A DNA stretch of 8,347 nucleotides from Planctomycetota bacterium. Its GTDB lineage: Bacteria; Planctomycetota; UBA1135; UBA2386. How positions within the stretch are numbered: the first letter of the stretch is position 1; every line of letters begins with the position of its first letter. The notes under the pieces were generated by a model. That model saw only the letters and a program-made list of their open reading frames with translations. It did no database searches and was not told the origin of the DNA. The stretch covers positions 1-8,347 of the forward strand of contig JAGQQZ010000459.1 in the NCBI GenBank assembly GCA_020425915.1. The letters run 5' to 3'. Shown piece after piece: positions 1-6,335 of the stretch. The position numbers were made by a program, and so were the translations under genes.

Positions 1-81
1 GTGGCGAACGAAGAAGCACTCGTCGCCCGGGACCGTGTGCCGGCGACAATCGGAATGCGGACAGCGTTGGGGCGTGAACAT
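1..81 (-). CDS. N-terminal fragment of a zinc-ribbon-like protein, possibly transposase-related (runs off left edge)
   Basis: Reading leftwards from an ATG at 81, 27 codons stay open to the window edge. The peptide begins MFTPQRCPHSDCRRH, followed by a segment ending CFFVRH. C7-P-H-S-D-C12 with H15 and C22 looks like the first half of a zinc ribbon. Short CPxxxC openings followed by an FFxR-type aromatic/basic segment occur at the N-termini of some transposases and of other DNA-binding zinc-ribbon proteins, which is why a transposase-like origin is suggested. Nothing downstream can be seen, so neither the second metal-binding pair nor any catalytic domain can be checked. A G-run about ten bases upstream of the ATG (minus strand) is a weak ribosome-binding candidate. 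The gene lies in the same direction as the large gene to its right, 115 bp beyond that gene's stop. Chance openness of 81 bp in GC-rich DNA is the main alternative. Confidence 0.45.
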   Translation of the reverse strand, partial: MFTPQRCPHSDCRRHTVPGDECFFVRH

Positions 82-196
82 CGCGATCTACCCCCAATCG
101 AGGAGGGCCTCCGACGTTCAGTGCCACTGAATCGCGAACGGTAACGCTGCCCGAGCGACATCTCGCGCCACCGCGCCCACAGCGAAGTAGGTCAGT
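82..196. other. Short intergenic gap with two dyads
   Basis: This gap lies between the stop of the HEAT/propeller gene and the start of the zinc-ribbon fragment, both on the minus strand. It contains a perfect dyad at 117-131 (TTCAGTG, one base, CACTGAA) and a smaller one at 102-112 (GGAGG, one base, CCTCC). Neither is followed by a T-run on either strand, so a classical intrinsic terminator is not supported. The dyads could be a weak transcript-end hairpin for the upstream gene or an operator for the downstream one. No other open frame worth calling is seen here. Confidence 0.35.
117..131. promoter_or_regulatory. Perfect 15-bp dyad (TTCAGTG-C-CACTGAA)
   Basis: Seven-base arms are exactly inverted around one central base. 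As RNA it would fold as a 6-bp stem with a GCC triloop. It lies 36 bp upstream of the ATG of the minus-strand zinc-ribbon fragment and 66 bp past the stop of the gene to the right. It may be an operator or a mild 3'-end hairpin; no U-tract is present. Confidence 0.25.
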
Positions 197-2467
197 TCAG
201 TAGCGATTGACTTCTACTGCCCAGGCGACGGGATACTCCCAAACCACATTCCCAAACCGATCGAACTCCCTCACCTTCCCATCCTCCGCCACCACCGTAT
301 TCCCATTCGGCAACCGATCCGCATCACTCGGGTTCGACAACCCCGTGATCTCGAACACGATCTTCCCCTCCCGATCCACCTCGAACACCCGATGCGACGA
401 ACGACGCTGCGTGATCAACGTGTTCCCATTCGGCAGTCGATCCGCATCCCACACACCCTCGAGATCCTCCTGCGACCACACGATCTCGCCGGCCCGATCC
501 ACCTCGATGACGCGATCGCGCTTGCCATCGGCGATCAACGTGTTTCCGTTCGGCAGGCGTTCGACGTCGAGCGGTTTGACGCCGTCATCGAACGTCCAGA
601 CGATCTGTCCTGACCGGTCGACCTCGATGACGCGATTGCCATAGGTGTCGGCGATCAGCGTGTTGCCGTTCGGCAGGCGGTCGGCGTCGTACGGATTCTT
701 GAGCTTCTCGAACGACCAGACTTCCTTTCTGTCACGCGTCATCTCGACGACCCGGCCGAGCGCGAATTCGACGACGAGGAGGTTGCCGTTGTCGAGACAC
801 TCCGCGTCCCAGACGCCGTACATGTCGTCGAGTCGGAACACGACTCGCTGCTGGTCGTCGAGTTCGAAGACGGCGTTCTCCGAGTAGTCCGCGACGAGCG
901 TGAAACCCCAGAGCGCCCCACCTCCGACGCCGAACTCGATCCGCTTCACCTCCGACAACGGCACGACCGCGGCGCCGACTCCGGGCAACAGGAATCCGAG
1001 GCGCTGTCGATCTGCTGCACCGAGATGCACGAGCAGGCGCTCCCCGGTGACCAGATCGAGCCGCGTGAACAACTCGTCGCTGCGTGATCCAGTCTGCGGA
1101 CGTCGGAACAGGAGGCCTTCGACGGTGCGGCGCGGGATCGTCTCCTTCCGTTCTCCCGCCGCGATGGTGATCGCCTCGGAATCGAGTGACTCGATCGTGC
1201 CGTCGCGCACCTCACCACCGACCAGCCGCACTCGATCGTGCTCGGTGGATGCACCGATCAGGCGGTCCAGTTCGTGGCTCAATGCGATCCCCTGAACGTC
1301 TAGGCGCGCGACCTCGACGTCGCCGAAGATGCGAGACGAGATCGTCACCGACGTCTCGGATATCGACGACAACCGCCCGACGATCAGACTGCCCTGGACG
1401 GTGAACAGTCGCACGTCACCTTCGGTCAACGGAACGTCCGCGCTGTCGAAGCCCAACGCGGCACATCGCTGGCGTGGAACCCTCACCGCTTCGAGGCCCT
1501 CGACCGATCCGATCGAGATGCTGTCGGATCGGAGACCGAGCAGCGGTCCGCTCAACTCGGTCCGGTCGCCGAGGATCATCGTGGTCTCGAGGGCCGTGCC
1601 CTCCGGAACGCGGGGCCACTCGAGTGACGCGATCCTCGCTACGACGGGGTCCGCGCCGTTCGCGAGTTTCTCGATCAGCGCTGCGGCATCGTCACGCTGG
1701 CGAACGTCGAGCAGCACGCCGAGCAGCTCGGACGACGTCAATGCGTCTTCTTCCACGAGCCGCATGAGGGCGTCCATCGCCATCGATCCGGGCAGGCGAG
1801 TCAACGAACCGAGCACGGTGGCCCGTTGTCCCGAGTGTTCGCGATCCAGGTGCGACAGGCGACGGACGAGGAACGCTGCGTCGGTCCCGTCGCCGACCGA
1901 GCCCAGCGATCGAATCGCCCCCTCGACGACGAGCGGATCGGTGTGGCCCGCGGCGCTGACGAGCGCCGACGCGAGCTGCGGCTGTTGACCGAAGTAGTCC
2001 GCCGCGGCGACGAGCCCACGCAACAACCGGATCGCCGCGTCCTCGTCCTCGGTCCCGCGCGTCGCGATCGCCTGTTCGACGCGGGCGCTGCGGATTCGTT
2101 CCTCCAGCGTCCCGCCGTGCTGCTTGCGGTCAGCGATCAACGTCAGCGCCCGCGCTCCGAGCTCGACGAGCTGGCGCTCGGCGTCCTCGCGCACAGCCCA
2201 TCGTTCGTCGGCGAGGCGGTCGAGGAGCCGCTCGATCTTCAGCATGTATTCCCGATGATCGCCCTGGATGGTCCCACACAGAGCGGCGAACGCATGTTCC
2301 TTGTTTGCAAGGAGTTCAGCGATCTGCTGAAGCGTCGCGCGGTACGTTCCCTGGTGGAATCCGGCGGTCCGCTCGCGGAGCTCCTCGGTCGTCCAGTGCT
2401 GGGCGGAGACCGCGGTGCTCATGATCAAGCACGCGATCGCGACCGAACTCGAAGGCATTCTTCGCAT
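197..2467 (-). CDS. Exported HEAT-repeat / four barrel-like modules / six-bladed propeller protein
   Basis: The product is 756 residues with no recognised enzyme signature. The start at 2467 is chosen because MRRMPSSSVAIACL then begins a clean Sec signal peptide, with likely cleavage after A22 (AVSA, then QHW). The frame stays open back to a GTG at 2536, but that start would bury the signal behind 23 charged residues. Residues 77-285 are helical and HEAT-like: the unit near 80-111 has the L-x-x-R-x-x-A-x-x-x-L-x-x-L-G pattern common in planctomycetal HEAT proteins. Residues 292-512 hold four beta modules resembling LSm/SH3 barrels. Residues 520-756 form a propeller with D-x-x-R-LPNGNT repeats every 40 residues, of the NHL / PQQ-like / arylsulfotransferase-like type. 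The final WAVEVNRY resembles the D-strand of the other blades, so the ring can close. It is divergent from the operon at 2570. The likely role is an exported binding or scaffold protein; the ligand is unknown. Confidence 0.88.
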   Translation of the reverse strand: MRRMPSSSVAIACLIMSTAVSAQHWTTEELRERTAGFHQGTYRATLQQIAELLANKEHAFAALCGTIQGDHREYMLKIERLLDRLADERWAVREDAERQLVELGARALTLIADRKQHGGTLEERIRSARVEQAIATRGTEDEDAAIRLLRGLVAAADYFGQQPQLASALVSAAGHTDPLVVEGAIRSLGSVGDGTDAAFLVRRLSHLDREHSGQRATVLGSLTRLPGSMAMDALMRLVEEDALTSSELLGVLLDVRQRDDAAALIEKLANGADPVVARIASLEWPRVPEGTALETTMILGDRTELSGPLLGLRSDSISIGSVEGLEAVRVPRQRCAALGFDSADVPLTEGDVRLFTVQGSLIVGRLSSISETSVTISSRIFGDVEVARLDVQGIALSHELDRLIGASTEHDRVRLVGGEVRDGTIESLDSEAITIAAGERKETIPRRTVEGLLFRRPQTGSRSDELFTRLDLVTGERLLVHLGAADRQRLGFLLPGVGAAVVPLSEVKRIEFGVGGGALWGFTLVADYSENAVFELDDQQRVVFRLDDMYGVWDAECLDNGNLLVVEFALGRVVEMTRDRKEVWSFEKLKNPYDADRLPNGNTLIADTYGNRVIEVDRSGQIVWTFDDGVKPLDVERLPNGNTLIADGKRDRVIEVDRAGEIVWSQEDLEGVWDADRLPNGNTLITQRRSSHRVFEVDREGKIVFEITGLSNPSDADRLPNGNTVVAEDGKVREFDRFGNVVWEYPVAWAVEVNRY
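200..910 (-). repeat. Six propeller-blade repeats, period about 120 bp (40 codons)
   Basis: The segment encoding D-A-D-R-L-P-N-G-N-T recurs at 296-325, 419-448, 539-568 and 659-688, with a degenerate copy at 779-808. The spacing is 123, 120, 120 and 120 bp. Each blade runs NTLIAD, R-V-I-E-V-D-R-x-G-x-I-V-W, a variable loop, then DADRLPNG. The first blade (residues about 521-561) is the most diverged, and the last lacks the LPNG turn and ends the protein. Protein identity between the middle blades is high, indicating internal duplication. Synonymous codons drift along the array (see findings). Confidence 0.9.
932..1594 (-). repeat. Four tandem small beta-barrel-like modules (protein-level repeat)
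   Basis: Residues 292-340, 350-396, 411-454 and 468-512 each show the same order of strands: a hydrophobic strand, a Gly turn, a second strand (G-x-L or G-x-I), alternating hydrophobics, a loop, a V-x-V/I-P-type strand, and a terminal short strand (LGF, IAL, LLF, IEF). The length is about 45-49 residues per module. The pattern resembles LSm/SH3-like barrels that tune a Gly-anchored binding face. Repeats are visible only in protein; the DNA is too diverged. The assignment to LSm/SH3 is inference from pattern, and other small beta folds are possible. Confidence 0.55.
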
Positions 2468-2569
2468 TTCTGCTCGCTCAACGGAAGCGACTGCCGACTC
2501 CCTCCGTCGATCCGCCACACGAAACGGTCGCGGCACTACAGGGGTTCGGCTCGAACCCGTAGATTAGCG
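2468..2569. promoter_or_regulatory. Divergent intergenic region, presumed site of both promoters
   Basis: The two flanking genes point away from each other, with 102 bp between the preferred starts, so promoters for both must lie here or inside the gene starts. The region contains the hairpin at 2536-2562 and an A+T patch GTAGATTAGC at 2559-2568. The patch reads TAGATT on the plus strand (2560-2565) and TAATCT on the minus strand (2566-2561), and both fit the TANNNT form of a -10 box. No convincing -35 element is seen in either direction. Neither start has a clear Shine-Dalgarno sequence. Confidence 0.4.
2536..2562. promoter_or_regulatory. Stem-loop / inverted repeat between divergent genes
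   Basis: CTAC (2536-2539) pairs with GTAG (2559-2562), and GGGTTCG (2542-2548) pairs with CGAACCC (2552-2558). The stem is 11 bp with a two-base bulge (AG, 2540-2541) and a GCT loop. The inner seven pairs are perfect. It overlaps the candidate -10 patch, as an operator would. It lacks a following T-run, so it is not an intrinsic terminator. It superficially resembles a tRNA T-arm, but no acceptor, D or anticodon arm surrounds it. Confidence 0.45.
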
Positions 2570-5305
2570 ATGATCCGGCGCAGCGGACGATCCGTTGCCG
2601 GGAATCAGACCCCCCTCCGATCCGACGTGAGCGAATCGACGGAACCGTACCGCCCGCGCCACGCCTTCACGGCGTGGCTGTTGATCGTGCTCTCGAGCAC
2701 GGCGGCGGATGCGACGGCGCAGATTCGTGAACGCAACGCCCGGGTCCCGGACGGAATGCGAGGACTGACGATCCTGCCGGACGACGCGGACGAATCCGAC
2801 GTGGACTCGGGACCGAAAGTCCACATGCCGGTCAGCCTCAACATCGACCGGCACCTGATCAAGGCCCAGGGCTTCCTCGATCGGCACAAGTACTCGAGCG
2901 CCTTCAAAGTGCTGCACGACGTCATCGAGGGCCGGACGATGACCGAGGAAGGGACCTCCCCGGAGCCGGCAGCGGATGCCGCCGAGGACGCGTGGTCTCG
3001 GACTTCGTCGCGGCAGGCCGTGTTCAGTGACGACGATCGGCTCTTCCACCCGGTCCGCCGACTCTGCCACGAGCTGCTGGCGTCGCTGCCACCCGAGGGC
3101 ATCGCCGCGTACCGGGCCGAATTCGAGTTCGCGGCCGAGGCAGTGCTCACCGAGGCACGTCGAACGGCCGACCTGCGCGGGTTCGAGTCCGTCTTCGAAC
3201 GGTTCTTCGTGACCGTATCGGCGGCCCACGCGATGGAGTTCGCCGGCGATGCGCACATGGATCGGGGGCAGTTTCGCGCAGCACTCCGGACCTTCCGGCT
3301 CCTGATGGACGTCTATCCCGAGGCGGGACGCCAGGAGGCCGGGATCGACGACGACTACGTCCGATTCAAGATCGCGCTGTGCTACGCCCGGCTACAGGAC
3401 AGGGAGCAAACCGACCGCGAACTCGCGGCCCTCCCGGCGGGAACGACGATCCGCGTCGAAGGCGAACTCGTTGCGGCGAGCTCGCTCGGCCAACTTGAGG
3501 CGCTCGAGGTCGCGGACCTCACCGCACCGATCGACGACTCGTTCGGCACGGACGCGCGTCGCTTCTCGATCGCGCACGAGATCGTGCCCTTGTGGGAGTT
3601 CCGATTCACCCATCCGACTCCGTACCGAGTGGTCCGCGAAACCCCGCAACGACACGCGATCCGGATCAACGGCGGCACGGGCGCATCGACGGTGTCGTTG
3701 ACCCCGAGCGCCTTCGTCCCCGGCACGTCGACGGCATTCCTCGGCGGTCACGTCGTGTTTCTCGACCACTTCCGAGTACGCGATCACGAAGCGTTGAGCG
3801 GCCGCATGCTGTGCGAGACCGACGGCCCGCTCGAAGAGGTGCCACGACCGAACCAACCACGTGCCCGCGTCCCGGTCTACGACTTCGCGACGACGCCGCC
3901 GGTCAGCGACGGCGTGCGCCTGTTCGTCGTGCTGTCGACGGTGCGAGTTCCGCAGGCCGGTCCGCTGCTGGGGAACCACCTCGAAGCACTCGACGCAACC
4001 GATCTTCGCACCCTGTGGTCGACCGCTGGACGTTCCGAATTCGCCGAAACCACGATCCTCGCGAAGCCGACCGTGTTCGGCGACAAGTTGCTGGTCCCGG
4101 TCCTCGACCGCGGGACCGTCGCGCTGCAGTGCATCGACGCCCGGACCGGGGAGTCCGTGTACCGCGTTGCGATCCACCGGGGCGGCACGGCGCTGACTCG
4201 ACCGATCGCCGCCTCGGTCGTCGTCGATCAGGGACTCGCGTTCGTGCTCGCGAACGCGGGCGCGGTCGCCGCGGTCGACGCACACACCGGAAGCGTGCGC
4301 TGGGCTCGTCGGTACGAACGCGTCCACCCGCTGCGGCCGGAGTCCCTGCGTGAACGGAAATCGGGTCGAGGCGACGTGTGGGGAGGGACCAGCTACACCG
4401 AGCTGATGCGCCTGCCCGGGTTCGCGCCGAGCGAGATCGTCTGCGTCGAGGGCCTCCTGATCCTCGCTCCGGCAGACGGCGGCGTGCTGCTGTGTCTGGA
4501 CGGCGCGACCGGGGAACCCGTCTGGATGATCAACCGCATCCAGTTGATCCCGGGTCAATCGAACCGCTCACGGTGGAAGTACATCATCGGACACGACGAC
4601 GGGAAGCTCCTGATCGGCGGTGAGCAGGATGTCACCTGCATCGAGTTGCGCAGCGGGGTTCGACTCTGGCGACTCGATCTGCCGTCGATACCCGGCATCG
4701 CGCAGTGGCGCGGCCGCGGGGTCGTTCATGACGGCACCATCATCGTGCCGGGCCTTCGCGAGGTCTTGTGGCGTCGCGTCGACGCTCCGCCGGAGGAGCG
4801 CTGGCGTCGCGTACCGATGCCCGAGTTGTCCATCGGTCGAGAACCCCTGGCCGGACCGTTCAACCTGCAGGTCGACGGGATGTTCCTCACCGCCTGTCAT
4901 GAGGGCGGGTTGGAGGTCTACAGCAGTGTGGACGCACTGCTCGGCATGGCCGAGTCCGTCGATCGACCCGAGCGACGCGCGCTGCTGCAGGCGCAGGCCG
5001 GGGATCTGACGAAGGCGTTCGAGACCCTGCACGCTGCGAGCAAGGCCGACCTCGATCCGGCACGCCACGACGACGTCGTGCGGCGCATGCTGTCGATCGC
5101 CGGCGAGCTCTCGATCGCGTTTGCCGCCAGCGGCGCACGCGAAGACGCTCTGGCGATCCTCGATCGCTGTCGCGAGGAGTTGACCGACGATCGAGCCGTG
5201 ATGCGTTGGCATCTCGCGCGGATCGAAGTGTTCCAGGCGCTGGCCGATCTCGAGGGCGTAGAATCGGAACAAGCGAAGCTGTACGCGCTCATGGAGGGCC
5301 GATGA
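2570..5305 (+). CDS. Exported TPR / PQQ-like beta-propeller / TPR protein
   Basis: The product is 911 residues from the ATG at 2570. The frame stays open upstream to 1826, but that stretch is antisense to the HEAT gene and is not coding. A GTG at 2627 (892 aa) is an alternative start that gives a shorter, more usual signal peptide. In both, the hydrophobic core AWLLIVLSS at about 35-43 is followed by ADATAQ, with cleavage near residue 50. Residues about 94-120 and 219-285 are TPR-like helix pairs (for example GDAHMDRGQFRAALRTF). Residues about 335-785 form a propeller with PQQ-type blade motifs of the form D-x-x-T/S-G-x-x-x-W or variants near 473-485, 521-533, 568-580, 642-654 and 690-702. 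Residues 800-905 are helical again and TPR-like. The family is annotated as PQQ-binding-like repeat proteins; most members are not dehydrogenases, and no cofactor or calcium site is evident here. It is the first gene of a three-gene overlapping operon, probably periplasmic. Confidence 0.88.
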   Translation: MIRRSGRSVAGNQTPLRSDVSESTEPYRPRHAFTAWLLIVLSSTAADATAQIRERNARVPDGMRGLTILPDDADESDVDSGPKVHMPVSLNIDRHLIKAQGFLDRHKYSSAFKVLHDVIEGRTMTEEGTSPEPAADAAEDAWSRTSSRQAVFSDDDRLFHPVRRLCHELLASLPPEGIAAYRAEFEFAAEAVLTEARRTADLRGFESVFERFFVTVSAAHAMEFAGDAHMDRGQFRAALRTFRLLMDVYPEAGRQEAGIDDDYVRFKIALCYARLQDREQTDRELAALPAGTTIRVEGELVAASSLGQLEALEVADLTAPIDDSFGTDARRFSIAHEIVPLWEFRFTHPTPYRVVRETPQRHAIRINGGTGASTVSLTPSAFVPGTSTAFLGGHVVFLDHFRVRDHEALSGRMLCETDGPLEEVPRPNQPRARVPVYDFATTPPVSDGVRLFVVLSTVRVPQAGPLLGNHLEALDATDLRTLWSTAGRSEFAETTILAKPTVFGDKLLVPVLDRGTVALQCIDARTGESVYRVAIHRGGTALTRPIAASVVVDQGLAFVLANAGAVAAVDAHTGSVRWARRYERVHPLRPESLRERKSGRGDVWGGTSYTELMRLPGFAPSEIVCVEGLLILAPADGGVLLCLDGATGEPVWMINRIQLIPGQSNRSRWKYIIGHDDGKLLIGGEQDVTCIELRSGVRLWRLDLPSIPGIAQWRGRGVVHDGTIIVPGLREVLWRRVDAPPEERWRRVPMPELSIGREPLAGPFNLQVDGMFLTACHEGGLEVYSSVDALLGMAESVDRPERRALLQAQAGDLTKAFETLHAASKADLDPARHDDVVRRMLSIAGELSIAFAASGAREDALAILDRCREELTDDRAVMRWHLARIEVFQALADLEGVESEQAKLYALMEGR
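5293..5298 (+). promoter_or_regulatory. Ribosome-binding site GGAGGG for the toroid gene
   Basis: A purine run GGAGGG ends three bases before the ATG at 5302, inside the last codons of the upstream gene. It supports 5302 as the true start of the following gene over the in-frame open stretch upstream. Confidence 0.6.
5302..5305 (+). other. ATGA stop/start overlap (translational coupling)
   Basis: The ATG of the toroid gene (5302-5304) overlaps the TGA of the propeller gene (5303-5305). Such four-base overlaps usually couple translation by termination-reinitiation, which keeps the two products in proportion. Confidence 0.85.
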
Positions 5306-6333
5306 ACCCCGTCATCTCGATCGTCTGCATCGCGCTGATCGCCGCTCCCGCACGCGCGCAAGGCGGCGAGCGGATCCGGCCCGAGGGCGTCACCGAGGCC
5401 ATCCAGTCGGCGATCGACCGCGGACTGCAGTACCTGACGCGCGTCCAGAGCCCGGACGGCTCGTGGCGTTCGGCCGGCCGGCGGGGGGCGTACCCGACGG
5501 CCATGACCGCGCTCGCCGGCATGGCGATGATCGGTGCCGGCTCGACTCCGACGCGGGGCAAACAATGGCTCCAGGTGCGACGCGCGACCTCGTTCCTGCT
5601 GAGCGCAGCTCAGTCGGACGGCGTCATCACCGTGCCCGACGAAGAAGGCCGCAGCATGTACGGCCACGGATTCTCGACGATGTTCCTCGCGCAGGTGTTC
5701 GGCATGGAAGAGGACCAACGACGCCAACATGAGATCCACGGTGTGCTGACTCGGGCGGTGCAGCTCATCAGTCGGTCCCAGTCCCGTGCAGGCGGTTGGC
5801 TGTACACACCCGAGTCGAGTGGGGACGAGGGCAGCGTGACGGTGACCCAGGTCCAAGCGCTCCGGGCGTGTCGCAACGCGGGCGTCACGGTGCCGAGCAA
5901 GACGATCGAAAACGCGATCAAGTACATCCACGACAGCGCGAACCCGGACGGGAGCATCCGTTACTCCGTGAACAACGGCGGCGGTGGCCGTGCGCCGATC
6001 ACCGCCGCCGCGGTCGCCGTGCTCTACAACGCCGGCAACTACGACGACCCGATCGCGGAGAAGGCACTCGAGTACGCACTGAAGACGCTACCGGTCAATG
6101 GATCGGGCAACGGCCACCACTACTACGCACAGCTGTACCTCGCGCAGGCGCTGTACCAACAGGGTGGCGAGGAGTGGACGAGGTACTACGACGCGATCTC
6201 GAAGTGGCTCCTCGCACAGCAATCCCGCGACGGTTCATGGAACGGTGACGGTATCGGGCCGGTCTACGGCACTTCGATCGCATTGACGATCCTGCAGTTG
6301 CCGCACTCCTTCGTCCCGATCTACCAGCGTTGA
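5302..6333 (+). CDS. Exported prenyltransferase/squalene-oxidase repeat (alpha/alpha-toroid) protein, probably non-catalytic
   Basis: The product is 343 residues. MNPVISIVCIALIAAPARA is a compact Sec signal peptide, with cleavage before Q20; together with the GGAGGG site and the ATGA overlap this fixes the start. The mature part carries QW-type repeats: a full match at 40-55 (R-G-x-x-Y-L-x-x-x-Q, then DGSW), a close one at 151-166 (ending GGW), a weak one at about 203-219 and a good one at 298-313 (ending DGSW). YGHGF at 120-124 and GPVYGTS at 319-325 are motifs I associate with the planctomycetal members. Length fits a single toroid domain. The DxDD acid motif of squalene-hopene cyclases is absent, and the Asp/Cys/His zinc set of protein prenyltransferases is not evident (the mature chain has a single Cys, C190). 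With export to the periplasm, a terpene-cyclase role is unlikely; a structural or binding role is inferred. Confidence 0.9.
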   Translation: MNPVISIVCIALIAAPARAQGGERIRPEGVTEAIQSAIDRGLQYLTRVQSPDGSWRSAGRRGAYPTAMTALAGMAMIGAGSTPTRGKQWLQVRRATSFLLSAAQSDGVITVPDEEGRSMYGHGFSTMFLAQVFGMEEDQRRQHEIHGVLTRAVQLISRSQSRAGGWLYTPESSGDEGSVTVTQVQALRACRNAGVTVPSKTIENAIKYIHDSANPDGSIRYSVNNGGGGRAPITAAAVAVLYNAGNYDDPIAEKALEYALKTLPVNGSGNGHHYYAQLYLAQALYQQGGEEWTRYYDAISKWLLAQQSRDGSWNGDGIGPVYGTSIALTILQLPHSFVPIYQR

Positions 6334-6335
6334 TG
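6331..6335 (+). other. TGATG stop/start overlap (translational coupling)
   Basis: The TGA of the toroid gene (6331-6333) shares its A with the ATG of the BatA/vWA gene (6333-6335). No Shine-Dalgarno sequence precedes this ATG, so initiation probably depends on ribosomes finishing the upstream gene. Confidence 0.8.

Noticed and set aside
207..887. Plus-strand open frames with repeated Phe-Pro-Phe-Gly-x-Arg-Ser units
   Set aside because: They only mirror the 120-bp propeller repeats of the minus-strand gene; the repetition is inherited from the sense strand.
200..910. CRISPR-like array because of regular spacing
   Set aside because: The 120-bp period is a multiple of three, the units stay in one reading frame, and the 'spacers' are themselves similar, so it is a protein repeat.
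2541..2559. Possible tRNA T-arm (GGTTCG/CGAACC)
   Set aside because: The stem has a three-base loop instead of seven, and there is no acceptor stem, D-arm, anticodon arm or CCA nearby.
1826..2569. In-frame open stretch extending the plus-strand propeller gene far upstream
   Set aside because: It is antisense to the HEAT-repeat coding region, its translation is rich in Arg and shows no family pattern, and a signal peptide appears only after 2570. It is open because the DNA is GC-rich.
3392..4558. Long minus-strand open frame (388 codons) inside the propeller gene
   Set aside because: It lies opposite a well-supported coding region with recognisable PQQ-type blades, and its own translation is low-complexity Arg/Asp-rich without motifs.
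2570..5305. Quinoprotein (PQQ-dependent) dehydrogenase
   Set aside because: Only generic blade motifs are present; no cofactor-stacking Trp disc, vicinal Cys pair or calcium-binding site typical of these enzymes was seen.
5302..6333. Squalene-hopene cyclase or hopanoid pathway gene
   Set aside because: It is about half the length of a cyclase, lacks the DxDD motif, and carries a signal peptide.
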